Source of the DNA: Argyresthia goedartella
Lineage: Eukaryota; Arthropoda; Insecta; Lepidoptera; Argyresthiidae
DNA length: 64,000 bases
Direction of reading: 5' to 3'
Assembly (NCBI GenBank): GCA_949825045.1
Contig: OX463822.1
Location: 34,660,703-34,724,702 of the forward strand
In this document: piece by piece, positions 35,701 through 42,400 of the stretch
Layout of the letters: the number at the start of each line of letters is the position of its first letter
Position numbering within the stretch: position 1 is the first letter of the stretch
Notes under the pieces: model-generated
Databases searched by the model: none
Told to the model about the DNA's origin: nothing
What the model saw: the letters and a program-made list of their open reading frames with translations, nothing else
Position numbers and translations under genes: made by a program

Positions 35701-37984
35701 AACTAAAATGAGATGTTTTGTTTAACAAAAAAAAAAAGTTTCACATAAAAATTACGTACTTGCAGACTTGCTCAGGACACACGTTGGTAGTAGATTTCCA
35801 ACGGTCCTCACTAGGTCAAACCTGTATCGTGAGGACCTACTTCTTTGACTTATGAATTTACGACCTATGTTTTAGTTTAGGCAACATGTGTGTAAAGTAT
35901 TTACTTTGATATTTGAACTAGTGTTTGTTGTGTTGGTGCAGTTCCTGCGCAAGCTGAACCGACAGGAGCGCGTGGTGGAGGAGGTGAAGCTGGTGCTGAA
36001 GCCGCATTACAATAAGAAGCGGGTCACCAAAGACGAGTACAAGGACATCCTGCGCCGCGCCGTGCCCAAGGTTTGTACAACTACAACAAGAAGCGCGTCA
36101 CCATGGAAGAGTACACGGACATCCTGCGCCGCGCCGTGCCCAAGGTTTGTACAACTACAACAAGAAGCGCGTCACCATGGAAGAGTACACGGACATCCTG
36201 CGCCGCGCCGTGCCCAAGGTTTGTACAACTACAACAAGAAGCGCGTCACCATGGAAGAGTACACGGACATCCTGCGCCGCGCCGTGCCCAAGGTTTGTAC
36301 AACTACAACAAGAAGCGCGTCACCATGGAAGAGTACACGGACATCCTGCGCCGCGCCGTGCCCAAGGTTTGTACAACTACAACAAGAAGCGCGTCACCAT
36401 GGAAGAGTACACGGACATCCTGCGCCGCGCCGTGCCCAAGGTTTGTACAACTACAACAAGAAGCGCGTCACCATGGAAGAGTACACGGACATCCTGCGCC
36501 GCGCCGTGCCCAAGGTTTGTACAACTACAACAAGAAGCGCGTCACCATGGAAGAGTACACGGACATCCTGCGCCGCGCCGTGCCCAAGGTTTGTACAACT
36601 ACAACAAGAAGCGCGTCACCATGGAAGAGTACACGGACATCCTGCGCCGCGCCGTGCCCAAGGTCTATACAACTACAACAAGAAGCGCGTCACCATGGAA
36701 GAGTACACGGACATCCTGCGCCGCGCCGTGTCCAAGGTTTGTACAACTACAACAAAAAGCGCGTCACCATGGAAGAGTACACGGACATCCTGAGCCGCGC
36801 CGTGCCCAAGGTTTGTACAACCACAACAAGAAGCCAGTCACCATGGAAGATTACACGGACATCCTGCGCCGCGCCGTGCCCAAGGTCTGTACAATTACAA
36901 CAAGAAGCGCGTCACCATGGAAGAGTACACGGACATACTGCGCCGCGCCGTGCCCAAGGTTTGTACAACTACAACAAGAAGCGCGTCACCATGGAAGAGT
37001 ACACGGACATCCTGCGCCGCGCCGTGCCCAAGGTTTGTACAATTACAACAAGAAGCGCGTCACCATGGAAGAGTACACGGACATCCTGCGCCGCGCCGTG
37101 CCCAAGGTTTGTACAACTACAACAAGAAGCGCGTCACCATGGAAGAGTACACGAACATCCTGCGCCGCGCCGTGCCCAAGGTTTGTACAGCTACAACAAG
37201 AAGCGCGTCACCAAGGAAGAGTACACGGACATCCTGCGCCGCGCCGTGCCCAAGGTTTGTACAACTACAACAAGAAGCGCGTCACCATGGAAGAGTACAC
37301 GGACATCCTGCGCCGCGCCGTGCCCAAGGTTTGTACAACTACAACAAGTAGCGCGTCACCATGGAAGAGTACACGGACATCCTGCGCCGCGCCGTGCCCA
37401 AGGTTTGTACAACTACAACAAGAAGCGCGTCACCATGGAAGAGTACACGGACATCCTGCGCCGCGCCGTGCCCAAGGTTTGTACAACTACAACAAGAAGC
37501 GCGTCATCATGGAAGAGTACACGGACATCCTGCGCCGCGCCGTGCCCAAGGTTTGTACAACTGCAACAAGAAGCGCGTCATCATGGAAGAGTACACGGAC
37601 ATCCTGCGCCGCGCCGTGCCCAAGGTTTGTACAACTACAACAAGAAGCGCGTCACCATGGAAGAGTACACGGACATCAATTGTCTTGTGTAAGCCTGACA
37701 ACAGGAACGTCACAATACATCCAAGACTTCTGTCTGTCTCCCGCCGGGATCTGTGGAGCAGACCGTTGACCTCTCGGTCTCTCATAGCTCATCATAAACA
37801 TGTTGTTGGTAAGAGTAATGAGAGACGAGAGAGGGTGAGAATATTGACGATTAACTAATGAATGATTGTTGTTCGTGTCTAGATCTGTCACAACAAGACT
37901 GGCGAGATCAACCCGACGAAGATACAGTCGCTCGTGGAGGCGTACGTGAAGAAGATTCGCAAGAAGCACAAGCTCGGCCTCTAG
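14670..37984 (+). CDS. PHRF1: PHRF1-like protein: RING finger, PHD finger, RS-rich region, SRI domain (nine exons)
   Basis: Exons 14670-14786, 14874-15341, 15427-15522, 15616-16044, 16185-16421, 26760-30960, 32401-32498, 35942-36070 and 37883-37984 join in frame at GT/AG sites into about 1,958 residues. A C3HC3D-type RING (about 111-151, ending CPVDR as in PHRF1) is followed directly by a C4HC3 PHD finger (about 194-238). Next are basic and arginine-rich segments, a long acidic and proline-rich region, an Arg/Ser tract (about 1260-1345), and a C-terminal SRI domain split over the last two exons. PHRF1 in animals is a nuclear ubiquitin ligase that binds the phosphorylated RNA polymerase II C-terminal domain through SRI; these roles are inferred. 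The domain order is diagnostic. The start is the first ATG of the open exon, followed by an acidic MSDEES N-terminus. Exon 6 could start 3 nt earlier. The gene faces the protease tail to tail. Confidence 0.93.
14874..15341 (+). CDS. PHRF1: PHRF1 exon 2 (RING finger)
   Basis: It encodes residues 40-195. A Ser/Asp-rich lead-in precedes the RING ligands CSIC, CEHFFCLDC and CPVD. The exon ends at TICE, supplying the first PHD cysteine. The acceptor is GGTTGCAG and the donor GTGAGA, both phase 0. Confidence 0.93.
15427..15522 (+). CDS. PHRF1: PHRF1 exon 3 (PHD finger, central part)
   Basis: Thirty-two codons supply CMSSESEDTMLLCDGCDLGF then HMGCLNPPLEQ, the core PHD ligands. It is bounded by TCTTGTAG and GTAACC, phase 0. 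Confidence 0.92.
15616..16044 (+). CDS. PHRF1: PHRF1 exon 4 (PHD end and basic linker)
   Basis: It starts VPFDQWFCADC, completing the PHD finger, then runs through Ser/Thr-rich sequence to a strongly basic stretch (RRRKTKRRRTK; RKIKKRK) likely to act in nuclear targeting. The donor is GTGTGT. Confidence 0.92.
16185..16421 (+). CDS. PHRF1: PHRF1 exon 5
   Basis: Seventy-nine codons beginning SRKRPRTVARRSHVRASVRA, a conserved basic motif of the family, then LSLFGDLHQLDYFEDED. It ends at AYRQ before GTGAGA and is followed by a 10.3-kb intron. Confidence 0.9.
16631..16860 (+). repeat. tRNA-derived SINE-like element
   Basis: It starts with a tRNA-like head: TGGCGCTGCAGTTG resembles an A box and GGGTTCGAAGG a B box at suitable spacing. 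A tail with CACAGGGTATCCTAG and GTGGGGCCAGAAG follows, and that tail recurs at 22,135-22,195. No mature tRNA fold is evident. Confidence 0.65.
17120..17440. repeat. MITE-like repeat, copy 1
   Basis: The block around AAAAGCGGTGGTGGTGACAT and the block around CATCAACACCGTCATAACGG recur in opposite orientation at about 26,225-26,460. The shared segments include CCGCTAAATGTC (reversed) and the TGACACCGCTAT end. Confidence 0.6.
17778..17862. repeat. Short tandem repeat of 24 bp
   Basis: About 3.5 copies of CACAGCAAATATAATGATTT-type units directly precede copy B of the GAGCGAAGCGAAGC repeat, which starts inside the last unit. Confidence 0.75.
17860..18045. repeat. Interspersed repeat with GAGCGAAGCGAAGC hairpin core, copy B
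   Basis: It closely matches the copy at 11,224-11,390, including the flanking GTTTTTGCT and GTATTTTTGATGTG phrases. Confidence 0.7.
18453..18672 (+). repeat. Direct repeat of about 220 bp, left copy (possible LTR)
   Basis: From TAGTATTTTAGTTAT to CTTCAAAGACCATACAT it is nearly identical to 20,183-20,404. Immediately inside, TTTTTGGTCCTGCGAGC (from 18,674) could be a primer-binding site, since TGG directly follows a terminal repeat. This suggests a small, decayed LTR element of about 1.9 kb. Confidence 0.5.
20183..20404 (+). repeat. Direct repeat of about 220 bp, right copy (possible LTR)
   Basis: Right partner of 18,453-18,672. The 1.5 kb between them contains only short open frames without recognised domains. 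An alternative is two independent copies of one dispersed repeat. Confidence 0.5.
20589..20745. repeat. GC-rich foldback element
   Basis: AGTCTGCGGGCGACG...GAAAGATGCGGGG at the left is mirrored by CCCCGCATCTTTCAT and CGTCGCCCGCAGACC at the right, with a short GC-rich centre. The arms of about 35 bp are imperfect. It is a sharp GC island in an AT-rich intron. Confidence 0.7.
21135..22030 (-). pseudogene. 5'-truncated LINE, reverse transcriptase C-terminus
   Basis: The minus-strand frame 22,006-21,491 encodes a typical non-LTR C-terminal region: SWSPHVCEVSRRVFASFHSL, PLIDYADVCWIGTNEEQLNK, and ELGWLPIRLRRDMHVLSYLF. The 3' end carries repeated ATTCAT units near 21,137-21,152, the element tail. 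The catalytic palm is absent. A relative on the plus strand is at 46,590-46,980. Confidence 0.8.
22045..22240 (+). repeat. SINE-related tail fragment
   Basis: GTGTGCGACGTCGCTG is duplicated at about 22,077 and 22,121. It is followed by CACAGGGTATCCTAGTGTGG and GGCCAGAAG, matching the 3' part of the SINE at 16,631-16,860. It abuts the truncated LINE. Confidence 0.55.
22305..26013. repeat. Dispersed CGGTCAAGTGCGA/TACGGAACCC repeat split by a LINE
   Basis: The left end CGGTCAAGTGCGATTCGGAC and the right end AAGGTACGGAACCCTAA are the hallmark ends of a dispersed repeat seen again at 26,473-26,725, 34,125-34,811 and 50,596-50,676. The interior is duplicated to the right (about 25,450-25,560 and 25,785-25,905, both with GTATCTTTTGATTGCGT). 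The LINE at 22,685-25,440 interrupts it next to a GGTTTTGATTC motif. Confidence 0.6.
22685..25440 (-). pseudogene. CR1/Jockey-type LINE, 5'-truncated (endonuclease end and reverse transcriptase)
   Basis: Minus-strand coding starts within the endonuclease domain (ICGDLNVDLL; LPSDHSGQTV). It runs through the reverse transcriptase ([47 protein letters not shown]; catalytic FADDT near 23,775) to a thumb/C-terminal region ending DYLNDRTVWG at 22,946. A frame change at about 23,700-23,760, just after FADDT, separates the last 272 codons. The 3' tail at 22,685-22,705 is repeated CAATAGT (plus strand). A second diverged member lies at 53,450-55,862 and fragments at 32,127-32,262 and 45,945-46,240. 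The frameshift and missing 5' end imply that it is inactive. Confidence 0.88.
26225..26465. repeat. MITE-like repeat, copy 2 (inverted relative to copy 1)
   Basis: Segments match the reverse complement of 17,120-17,440, including GTCATGACGGTGTTGATGAG and TGTCACTACCGCTTTTGGAG. The two copies lie in the same intron in opposite orientation, about 9 kb apart. Confidence 0.6.
26473..26725. repeat. Truncated AACCGGCTAAGTGCGAG dispersed repeat next to PHRF1 exon 6
   Basis: It starts AACCGGCTAAGTGCGAGTC and ends with ACAGACAGACAGACGGACAA shortly before a TTATTCTTTTAT tract and the exon 6 acceptor at 26,757-26,759. The splice signal is therefore 34 bp from transposon-derived sequence. Confidence 0.6.
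26760..30960 (+). CDS. PHRF1: PHRF1 exon 6 (large GC-rich exon, acidic and RS-rich)
   Basis: One open exon of 1,400 codons plus one base. It begins ARRKMILIPSP and GILKSQQMLHSRRSVVSV, a short conserved block, then Gly/Arg/Asn-rich, Pro/Ser-rich and acidic tracts, four EPEPGGG repeats (about 28,206-28,290), a lysine-rich run, and an RS domain of repeated RRGSLPRR/VSRRES units (about 29,195-29,430). It ends GKQGKKK in phase 1. Base composition is far more GC-rich than the surrounding introns, producing long open frames on both strands that are shadows. Confidence 0.92.
28206..28290 (+). repeat. In-frame 24-bp coding minisatellite in PHRF1 exon 6
   Basis: Four nearly identical units encode GGGEPEP repeats. 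The unit length is a multiple of three, so copy changes would keep the frame. Confidence 0.85.
30986..31636 (+). repeat. 46-bp minisatellite, about 14 units, in PHRF1 intron 6
   Basis: Units carry ACATAGGGGAGTACCCATCG and TTTCCATCAGTCGTACACAA. It begins 25 bp after the exon 6 donor. Variant positions (GGGGAG/GGGGAA, GAGTTT/GAGATT, CACAAA/AAAAAA) recur in the same order in units 1-5 and 6-10, so a 230-bp higher-order unit has been duplicated. Confidence 0.93.
31640..31690. repeat. Perfect 23-bp hairpin derived from the 46-bp unit
   Basis: Arms 31,640-31,662 and 31,668-31,690 are perfect complements around a 5-nt loop. Each arm contains a version of the ATCGAGTTTCCATCA part of the adjoining minisatellite, so it looks like one unit plus an inverted partner. 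Confidence 0.88.
31702..31999 (+). repeat. 33-bp minisatellite, nine units
   Basis: Units CATACACCCGAGGCTACACT followed by AGATTATTACTTA repeat nine times with very few changes. The unit is a multiple of three, so two reading frames stay open (for example LTYTRGYTRLL repeats). It lies within an intron and no start or signal supports translation. Confidence 0.93.
32127..32262 (-). repeat. 3' terminal fragment of the CR1/Jockey-type LINE
   Basis: AAAGTCAAAGTCAAA followed by TTTCTTTATTACT...ATACTTAGCAAACGTCATTT and CATTGTGGGAGAGGAAGGGC matches the 3' end of the LINE at 22,685-25,440. Only the untranslated tail is present. Confidence 0.8.
32401..32498 (+). CDS. PHRF1: PHRF1 exon 7
   Basis: It completes a Gly codon across the splice and reads NKTAVGVRMDEDKLRVLEEL, then PSSAVEMQVKSK, the conserved lead-in to the SRI domain. 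The acceptor is GGTCGCAG, the donor GTGCGT, exit phase 0. Confidence 0.9.
32870..33830 (-). pseudogene. Decayed DD34D mariner transposase
   Basis: Minus-strand pieces read the N-terminal DNA-binding half (YRWYNELKCEEATLRDELS; ITYEEIQQIGSRNVYEILRN), a middle with DESWIYQYDPKTKCQSPVW, and a C-terminal half with HQDNAPAHYPIKTRDFLD and PPYSPDMAPCDFF. Thirty-four residues separate the second and third Asp, the classical mariner spacing, unlike the DD37D copies elsewhere in the window. Several stops and frame changes interrupt it. It is an old insertion in PHRF1 intron 7; clear terminal repeats were not found. Confidence 0.82.
33838..33972. repeat. 32-bp minisatellite, four units
   Basis: CAGCGCAGCGGTCGTGCTGC plus GGGCCCATTAGA is repeated four times without visible change. 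It directly adjoins the mariner relic. Confidence 0.92.
34125..34811. repeat. Dispersed AACCGGCCAAGTGCG repeat
   Basis: It begins AAAACCGGCCAAGTGCGTG and ends with GACAGACAGACATGACC, AGGGTTCCTTGTACGTA and a perfect hairpin (34,756-34,810). This is the longest copy of the family in the window. No coding sequence is recognised, so it is probably non-autonomous. Confidence 0.65.
34756..34810. repeat. Perfect 24-bp hairpin with 7-nt loop
   Basis: Arms 34,756-34,779 and 34,787-34,810 contain TAGGGTTCTGTAG and its complement. They represent the end of the dispersed repeat facing an inverted copy of the same end, as if two element ends were joined head to head. Confidence 0.9.
34990..35880. other. 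PHRF1 intron 7, AT-rich
   Basis: It holds two similar short blocks (about 35,075-35,145 and 35,150-35,205, both with TTTTTGGGATCATTTACT). A small open frame at 35,222-35,425 has no recognised domain. Nothing else is supported. Confidence 0.35.
35942..36070 (+). CDS. PHRF1: PHRF1 exon 8 (SRI domain, first half)
   Basis: Forty-three codons, FLRKLNRQERVVEEVKLVLK onward to DEYKDILRRAVPK, form the first helices of the SRI domain that contacts the phosphorylated polymerase II tail. Its last 63 bp are the parent, or closest relative, of the 74-bp tandem units that fill the following intron. Confidence 0.93.
36071..37677 (+). repeat. 74-bp exon-derived tandem array in PHRF1 intron 8 (21 full units plus 53 bp)
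   Basis: Each unit is 11 bp of intron start (GTTTGTACAAC) followed by 63 bp corresponding to the last 21 codons of exon 8, ending CCCAAG before the next GTTTGT. All units are exactly 74 bp (21 x 74 + 53 = 1,607), with scattered substitutions and no indels. Each full unit recreates the exon 8 5' splice site and an SRI-helix coding segment (YNKKRVTMEEYTD then ILRRAVPK). Because 74 is not a multiple of three the frame rotates every unit, so all three plus-strand frames stay open over most of the array. One unit near 37,349 has TAG in its SRI frame. No strong 3' splice site precedes each unit. Confidence 0.96.
37883..37984 (+). CDS. PHRF1: PHRF1 exon 9 (SRI domain end and stop)
   Basis: It reads ICHNKTGEINPTKIQSLVEA, then YVKKIRKKHKLGL and TAG at 37,982-37,984. 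It follows GTGTCTAG and joins exon 8 in phase 0, completing the third SRI helix. Confidence 0.93.
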   Translation: MCHNKTGEINPTKIQSLVEAYVKKIRKKHKLGL

Positions 37985-38236
37985 TGACCGCCGCGCGGGG
38001 CCGTGTGGGGCCAAGGCGCCACCGGCCCCACAGTGTCGCTGCGAAGCGTCGGCGACCCGCTCACCCTGCTCGACGACCCGCGAGACCCGCCAGACCTGCG
38101 CCCGGACGAGACCCTCGCCTCGCCCGTGTACATAAGCACGTGACACAGAGAACTATCAGAGTAGATTATTGTATTTATAATTTATGTTTTATGTAATTGT
38201 AAAACTGACTATGTATTTTAATTAAGCGTTTATTTA

Positions 38237-38242
38237 AATAAA
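38237..38242 (+). terminator. Probable PHRF1 polyadenylation signal
   Basis: AATAAA lies 253 bp after the stop codon in AT-rich sequence. A further ATAATAAAC near 38,307 is an alternative. Confidence 0.55.
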
Positions 38243-38464
38243 TTAATGTAGTTGAAGCACGGCGATCTTTGTGTGGTGTAGGAGCTAGATGATGATGTAG
38301 ATAAAATAATAAACTTTAAATATAGCTTACTATTATTGCTGTTTTTGTTTGAGGATCCTTTTTACTAAGAAAAACGCGCTTCGCAGTATTGATAATTTAT
38401 TTTAAAATCAGCATAAACTTATGTCATGGTTTACATCTTCAGATACCTAATCACAACGAGCTAA

Positions 38465-38635
38465 ACTAAACTGTTTTCTGAAACATACATATCTAGAAAC
38501 TTCAAAGTCATCGTGTACTAATAAGCCTTTAATAATAGTTAAATAAAACTGTTTTCTGAAACATACATATCTAGAAACTTCAAAGTCATCGTGTACTAAT
38601 AAGCCTTTAATAATAATAGTTAAATAAAACATTTT
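38465..38635. repeat. Two-unit tandem repeat of about 83 bp between the two host genes
   Basis: AAACTGTTTTCTGAAACATA through CTTTAATAATAGTTAAATAA occurs twice in a row, the second with an extra AAT. It lies in the convergent intergenic spacer. Confidence 0.85.
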
Positions 38636-39124
38636 GGCAAAACAATGTATGCTGGACGAGGATGCAAATATTGAGACATGAACATTTTGGTACTTGGAAT
38701 ATAGCATTTATATGATTGGAAGTAACAGCAAGCTTTGGTTGGAGAACAGAATACAAATCTCTGCAGACGTATTGCTAATAACAGCCTCAAGCACGCAACT
38801 AATCCTATACCTACTAAACCGTCTATCTATGATTCATTGAAAGCGATCACTTTGCAAATAATGTTTTGAAGGATTCGCCAACTTTACGAGACGAGCTGAC
38901 ATTTGAAGTGATTGCGATAGTGACTGGTTGATGTAAGATTTGAATTATCTAAATCGCTCGTTTGAAAAAATAGCAATACCCACTACACGCCAAAGTGAAT
39001 TAGGCACAGATGATGACGTAATAGCGTCCGGTCACTGTCGTACTGACGCGTCGAGGGCGGGAGCGAGCGAGGGAGGGAGGGGACATCGTGCGTGCCTAGT
39101 TTACTTTGGACTAGTGTAAAGGTA

Positions 39125-39268
39125 TCGGTGTAGGAAGCAGGAATAATTACGCGTCGAAAAGTATGCTAATCGAACTGTCAGTGACTCCAATAGATAATGA
39201 CATAAGGTTCATTTTATCTGATCTCTAACACTTTTACACTCTGGTAATTATTCCTGCTCGAGCCACGG
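39125..39268. repeat. MITE-like element, copy A
   Basis: The left end GGAAGCAGGAATAATTACGC and the right end TAATTATTCCTGCTCGAGCC are inverted. The interior includes GACATAAGGTTCATTTTATC. A second copy is at 52,705-52,832. Confidence 0.7.
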
Positions 39269-39280
39269 AATAATAATATA

Positions 39281-39320
39281 AGCTTGGTTGGTTGGTTGGT
39301 TGGTTGGTTGGTTGGCTGGC
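39281..39320. repeat. TTGG microsatellite
   Basis: Nine or so tetranucleotide units lie a few bases downstream of the protease stop codon (39,324-39,326 on the minus strand), that is, in its 3' untranslated region. Confidence 0.9.
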
Positions 39321-39323
39321 TGG

Positions 39324-39485
39324 TTAGACTGCCAGCGCGAACCCGAGCCGCTTGTTCTTCATGTCGAACTCTGTGTAGTACTTGCCGATGAACACGTCGC
39401 CCAGGATCCACAGCGGCCCGTTGGGCGCCGGGACGTCCAGCCCCATGAAGCCCGACAGGCAGATGGTCTTGCCGAACTGCGACAC
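39324..39485 (-). CDS. Aspartic protease last exon
   Basis: [19 protein letters not shown], then [17 protein letters not shown] and a TAA stop at 39,324-39,326. The acceptor is ACTCCGCCAG. A 6.1-kb intron packed with transposons separates it from exon e. Confidence 0.94.
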   Translation of the reverse strand: MSQFGKTICLSGFMGLDVPAPNGPLWILGDVFIGKYYTEFDMKNKRLGFALAV

Positions 39486-42400
39486 CTGGCGGAGTATCTC
39501 ATTACAAATATGCATAACAGAAGAGCACAGAGGAGATTTAATTACTTCTTCCTTATTTTATAAAGTATCCTTTTCACTAGAATATAGGTAATGGGGACAA
39601 CGGGACACTTTTTAATTATTTTATTAATGTCCCCTTGTCCCCTTTGATGTGAACAGAGCCAATGGGGACAACGGGACTAAAATTTAATATTTTATTAGAG
39701 TTTCGTTGTCCCCGTTGATTTTTGTTGTCCCCATGGGGACAATGGGACTACAGGAGGAGACTCGTCGAGTACACGCACGCAGGCAGACAGACAGACAGGG
39801 AGACTTTATCGGTAAGGGTGTCTGGTGCATTGCACATTCCTGTCTCTTGACATTTATCGTTCCAAGCCTTAAATGTTGGCCCGCTGAGTTAAATTATCAA
39901 GTAGTTTCTCTCTCTCCCCCCTCTGTAAAGCCTATTCACATCTCATTTATTAACAGAGCATGGTCTACTTACAGGGCTTACCTCCGATTTATCAATTGAG
40001 AATTTCTCTAATCACATAGTTTCTTAAGTATCGTACGGTCTCTGCAGATTTCACAAAAAGGAAAGTGACAGAACGATACTTAAGTATTCACTTACTGAAT
40101 TTCTCAATACAGAAACCGGCGCTTAGACTTAACAGGGACTCAGTTGAGCAGTTCGTCAATTTTGGTTTGGTATCTTAGAAGTCGGTTACAATCGAAAGAT
40201 CTTGGTCCACATACAGGTTTTTGACATAACAAAGAAATGGTTTAATTAAGTACATAGTGCTAAAGTTTAGTGCTAATGGTTTAATTAAGTACATAGTGAA
40301 ATAATAATAAAATATAGTTCAATAATAATTTGTGAAAAAATAATAAATATCAACCAACACATTCATTTAATACTCACTAAAACAAATCATTCATACATTA
40401 CAATTTTCATCTTCTCTATTACACCAACACTCACAAACTCACATCATGAAGTTAAAATTTAAATTTAAATTCTAATAATAATTTTACGTTAAATTCTCAA
40501 TTCCAATTAATCTCAATAACTATGTCTTAAAAATGTATATTGTAATTTATCAAATATCTACGCAACAGATAACATTGTTAAACTGTGCCACCTATTCGGA
40601 AGTAACTACTCGTCCGATGTCACAGGGCTTGCCCTTTTTTAGGGAGTAGTGAACTTTGTAATTGGATATATTTTTCCTAAATAAAGTTATGTTTATGTTA
40701 TACCGATTTTCAAGAATTAAAAGAATTACCCATAGAAGAAATTATTGGTATGGCCATTTTCTTAGCCATTTTGTTATATTTGTTTAATCACCCGTGAAAA
40801 ATGGACTCTCCCGATCTTATCGGAAAATATTTTTAATTGCAGGTATTGAGTTTTGTGCTTAGTTATTTGTCATTTTATGATTAATAATTGCTCATTCAAA
40901 TTATCATAAATAACATTAAGTTTTTTATCATATTTGATTTTATTTCTGTAAATAAGTTACTCAATTTCTATCCACTTCCGGTTTCAATGAGCAAAGAGTT
41001 TCGTTAACCTGAGTACATCGTTTAATACTTACATACTTCATTCACTACTACTACATACTACCTAGTATTTAATCTTTTCTTATTAAAAATTAAATAGTTG
41101 TATGTATGTACTCGAACAAAAGACTGTCGTTTTATGTTTTTCCGTGTACAGTGGTATGGAATCCTTCATGTGCGGGTCCGATGTCTTACTCGCACTTGAC
41201 CGGTGTTGGAGCCACTACCTGGCCCTTACCGGGAAGCAGTCCCGTCTGACAGAACACAAGAGTCAGACTTTCTTTCACACAGAAAGAAGCGTCCTCGTGG
41301 TGCTTTAACCCGTTTACGCCCTCCGTCCCCATATGAGGACGTCCCCATATGAGGACGCCTCAACTGTACCTTCAATTGAAAAATATTAATAGCTATTCTT
41401 GTTTCTAAGGTGAATACGTTAAGATAAATGGTGCATCTTTGGTAATAACACAGTAATACCTATCTGAACAACATTATGGTCGTGGTGGTGGTGAACAAGG
41501 GTGGTGAAGCAGCTTCTTGAAAAACTGGAAACTACTCCTAGCGATCACGTCGTATACTTTGACAATTTTTTTACGAGTTAGGCTTTGCTGCGAGATCTAC
41601 GCCAATCTGGATATCGGGCGACTGGTACTGTTCGCGAAGGAAGAACTCAGAAGCGTCCATTGGTGCCTGTAAAAGAAATGAAGAAGAAAAACCTACCAGA
41701 ATTTGACCACAGATTTGATGCAGTCAATCAAATTGTGTTTGTTCGATGGCTTGACAATAGTGTGTGTACAATGGGCACAAATTTTGATACTGTTTTACCA
41801 TTAGGAAAAGTGAAGATATGGAGTGCCACGGAAAGGCAGAAAGTCGATGTCAATATCCCCCACGTATTCCAAAGATATTATCAGGGAATGGGAGGGATGG
41901 ACCAAGCAGATCAGTCCATCTCCTGCCATCACTGCCGTCAGAGGCAAGAAGTAGTGGTGGGTTTTATTCACTTATTTGCTGGATCTAGCAGCTGCTAATG
42001 CATGGCGTGTCCACCTTCTGACCAATGACACAAAGCTAGATCAGCTTCGCTTTCGACGCTATATTGTTCGTCATTATTTGAAACAAACAAACGCGCCAAG
42101 TGTAGGTCCATCAGCTTCTTTGACGCGATGTTTGCAGTACGACGGCAATGGACACTATGTTCGAAAACTTGGACATCATCTGAGATGTGCAGTATGCCAT
42201 AAAAAAGCACGTTGGCAGTGTAAGAAATGCTTAAAAACATTGTGCATCGAAAAGGAGTGTTTCGAATTTTTCCTTCCAAATGAGCCCAGTGGCCCCATTT
42301 GAGGACGGCATTTTTTTTTTCAAGAAGGCAGCATAAAAGTTTTTTTTTTATGTTTTTCTTATAAATAGGTTAGTATCCATCCAATTCTACTTCTGAGTTT

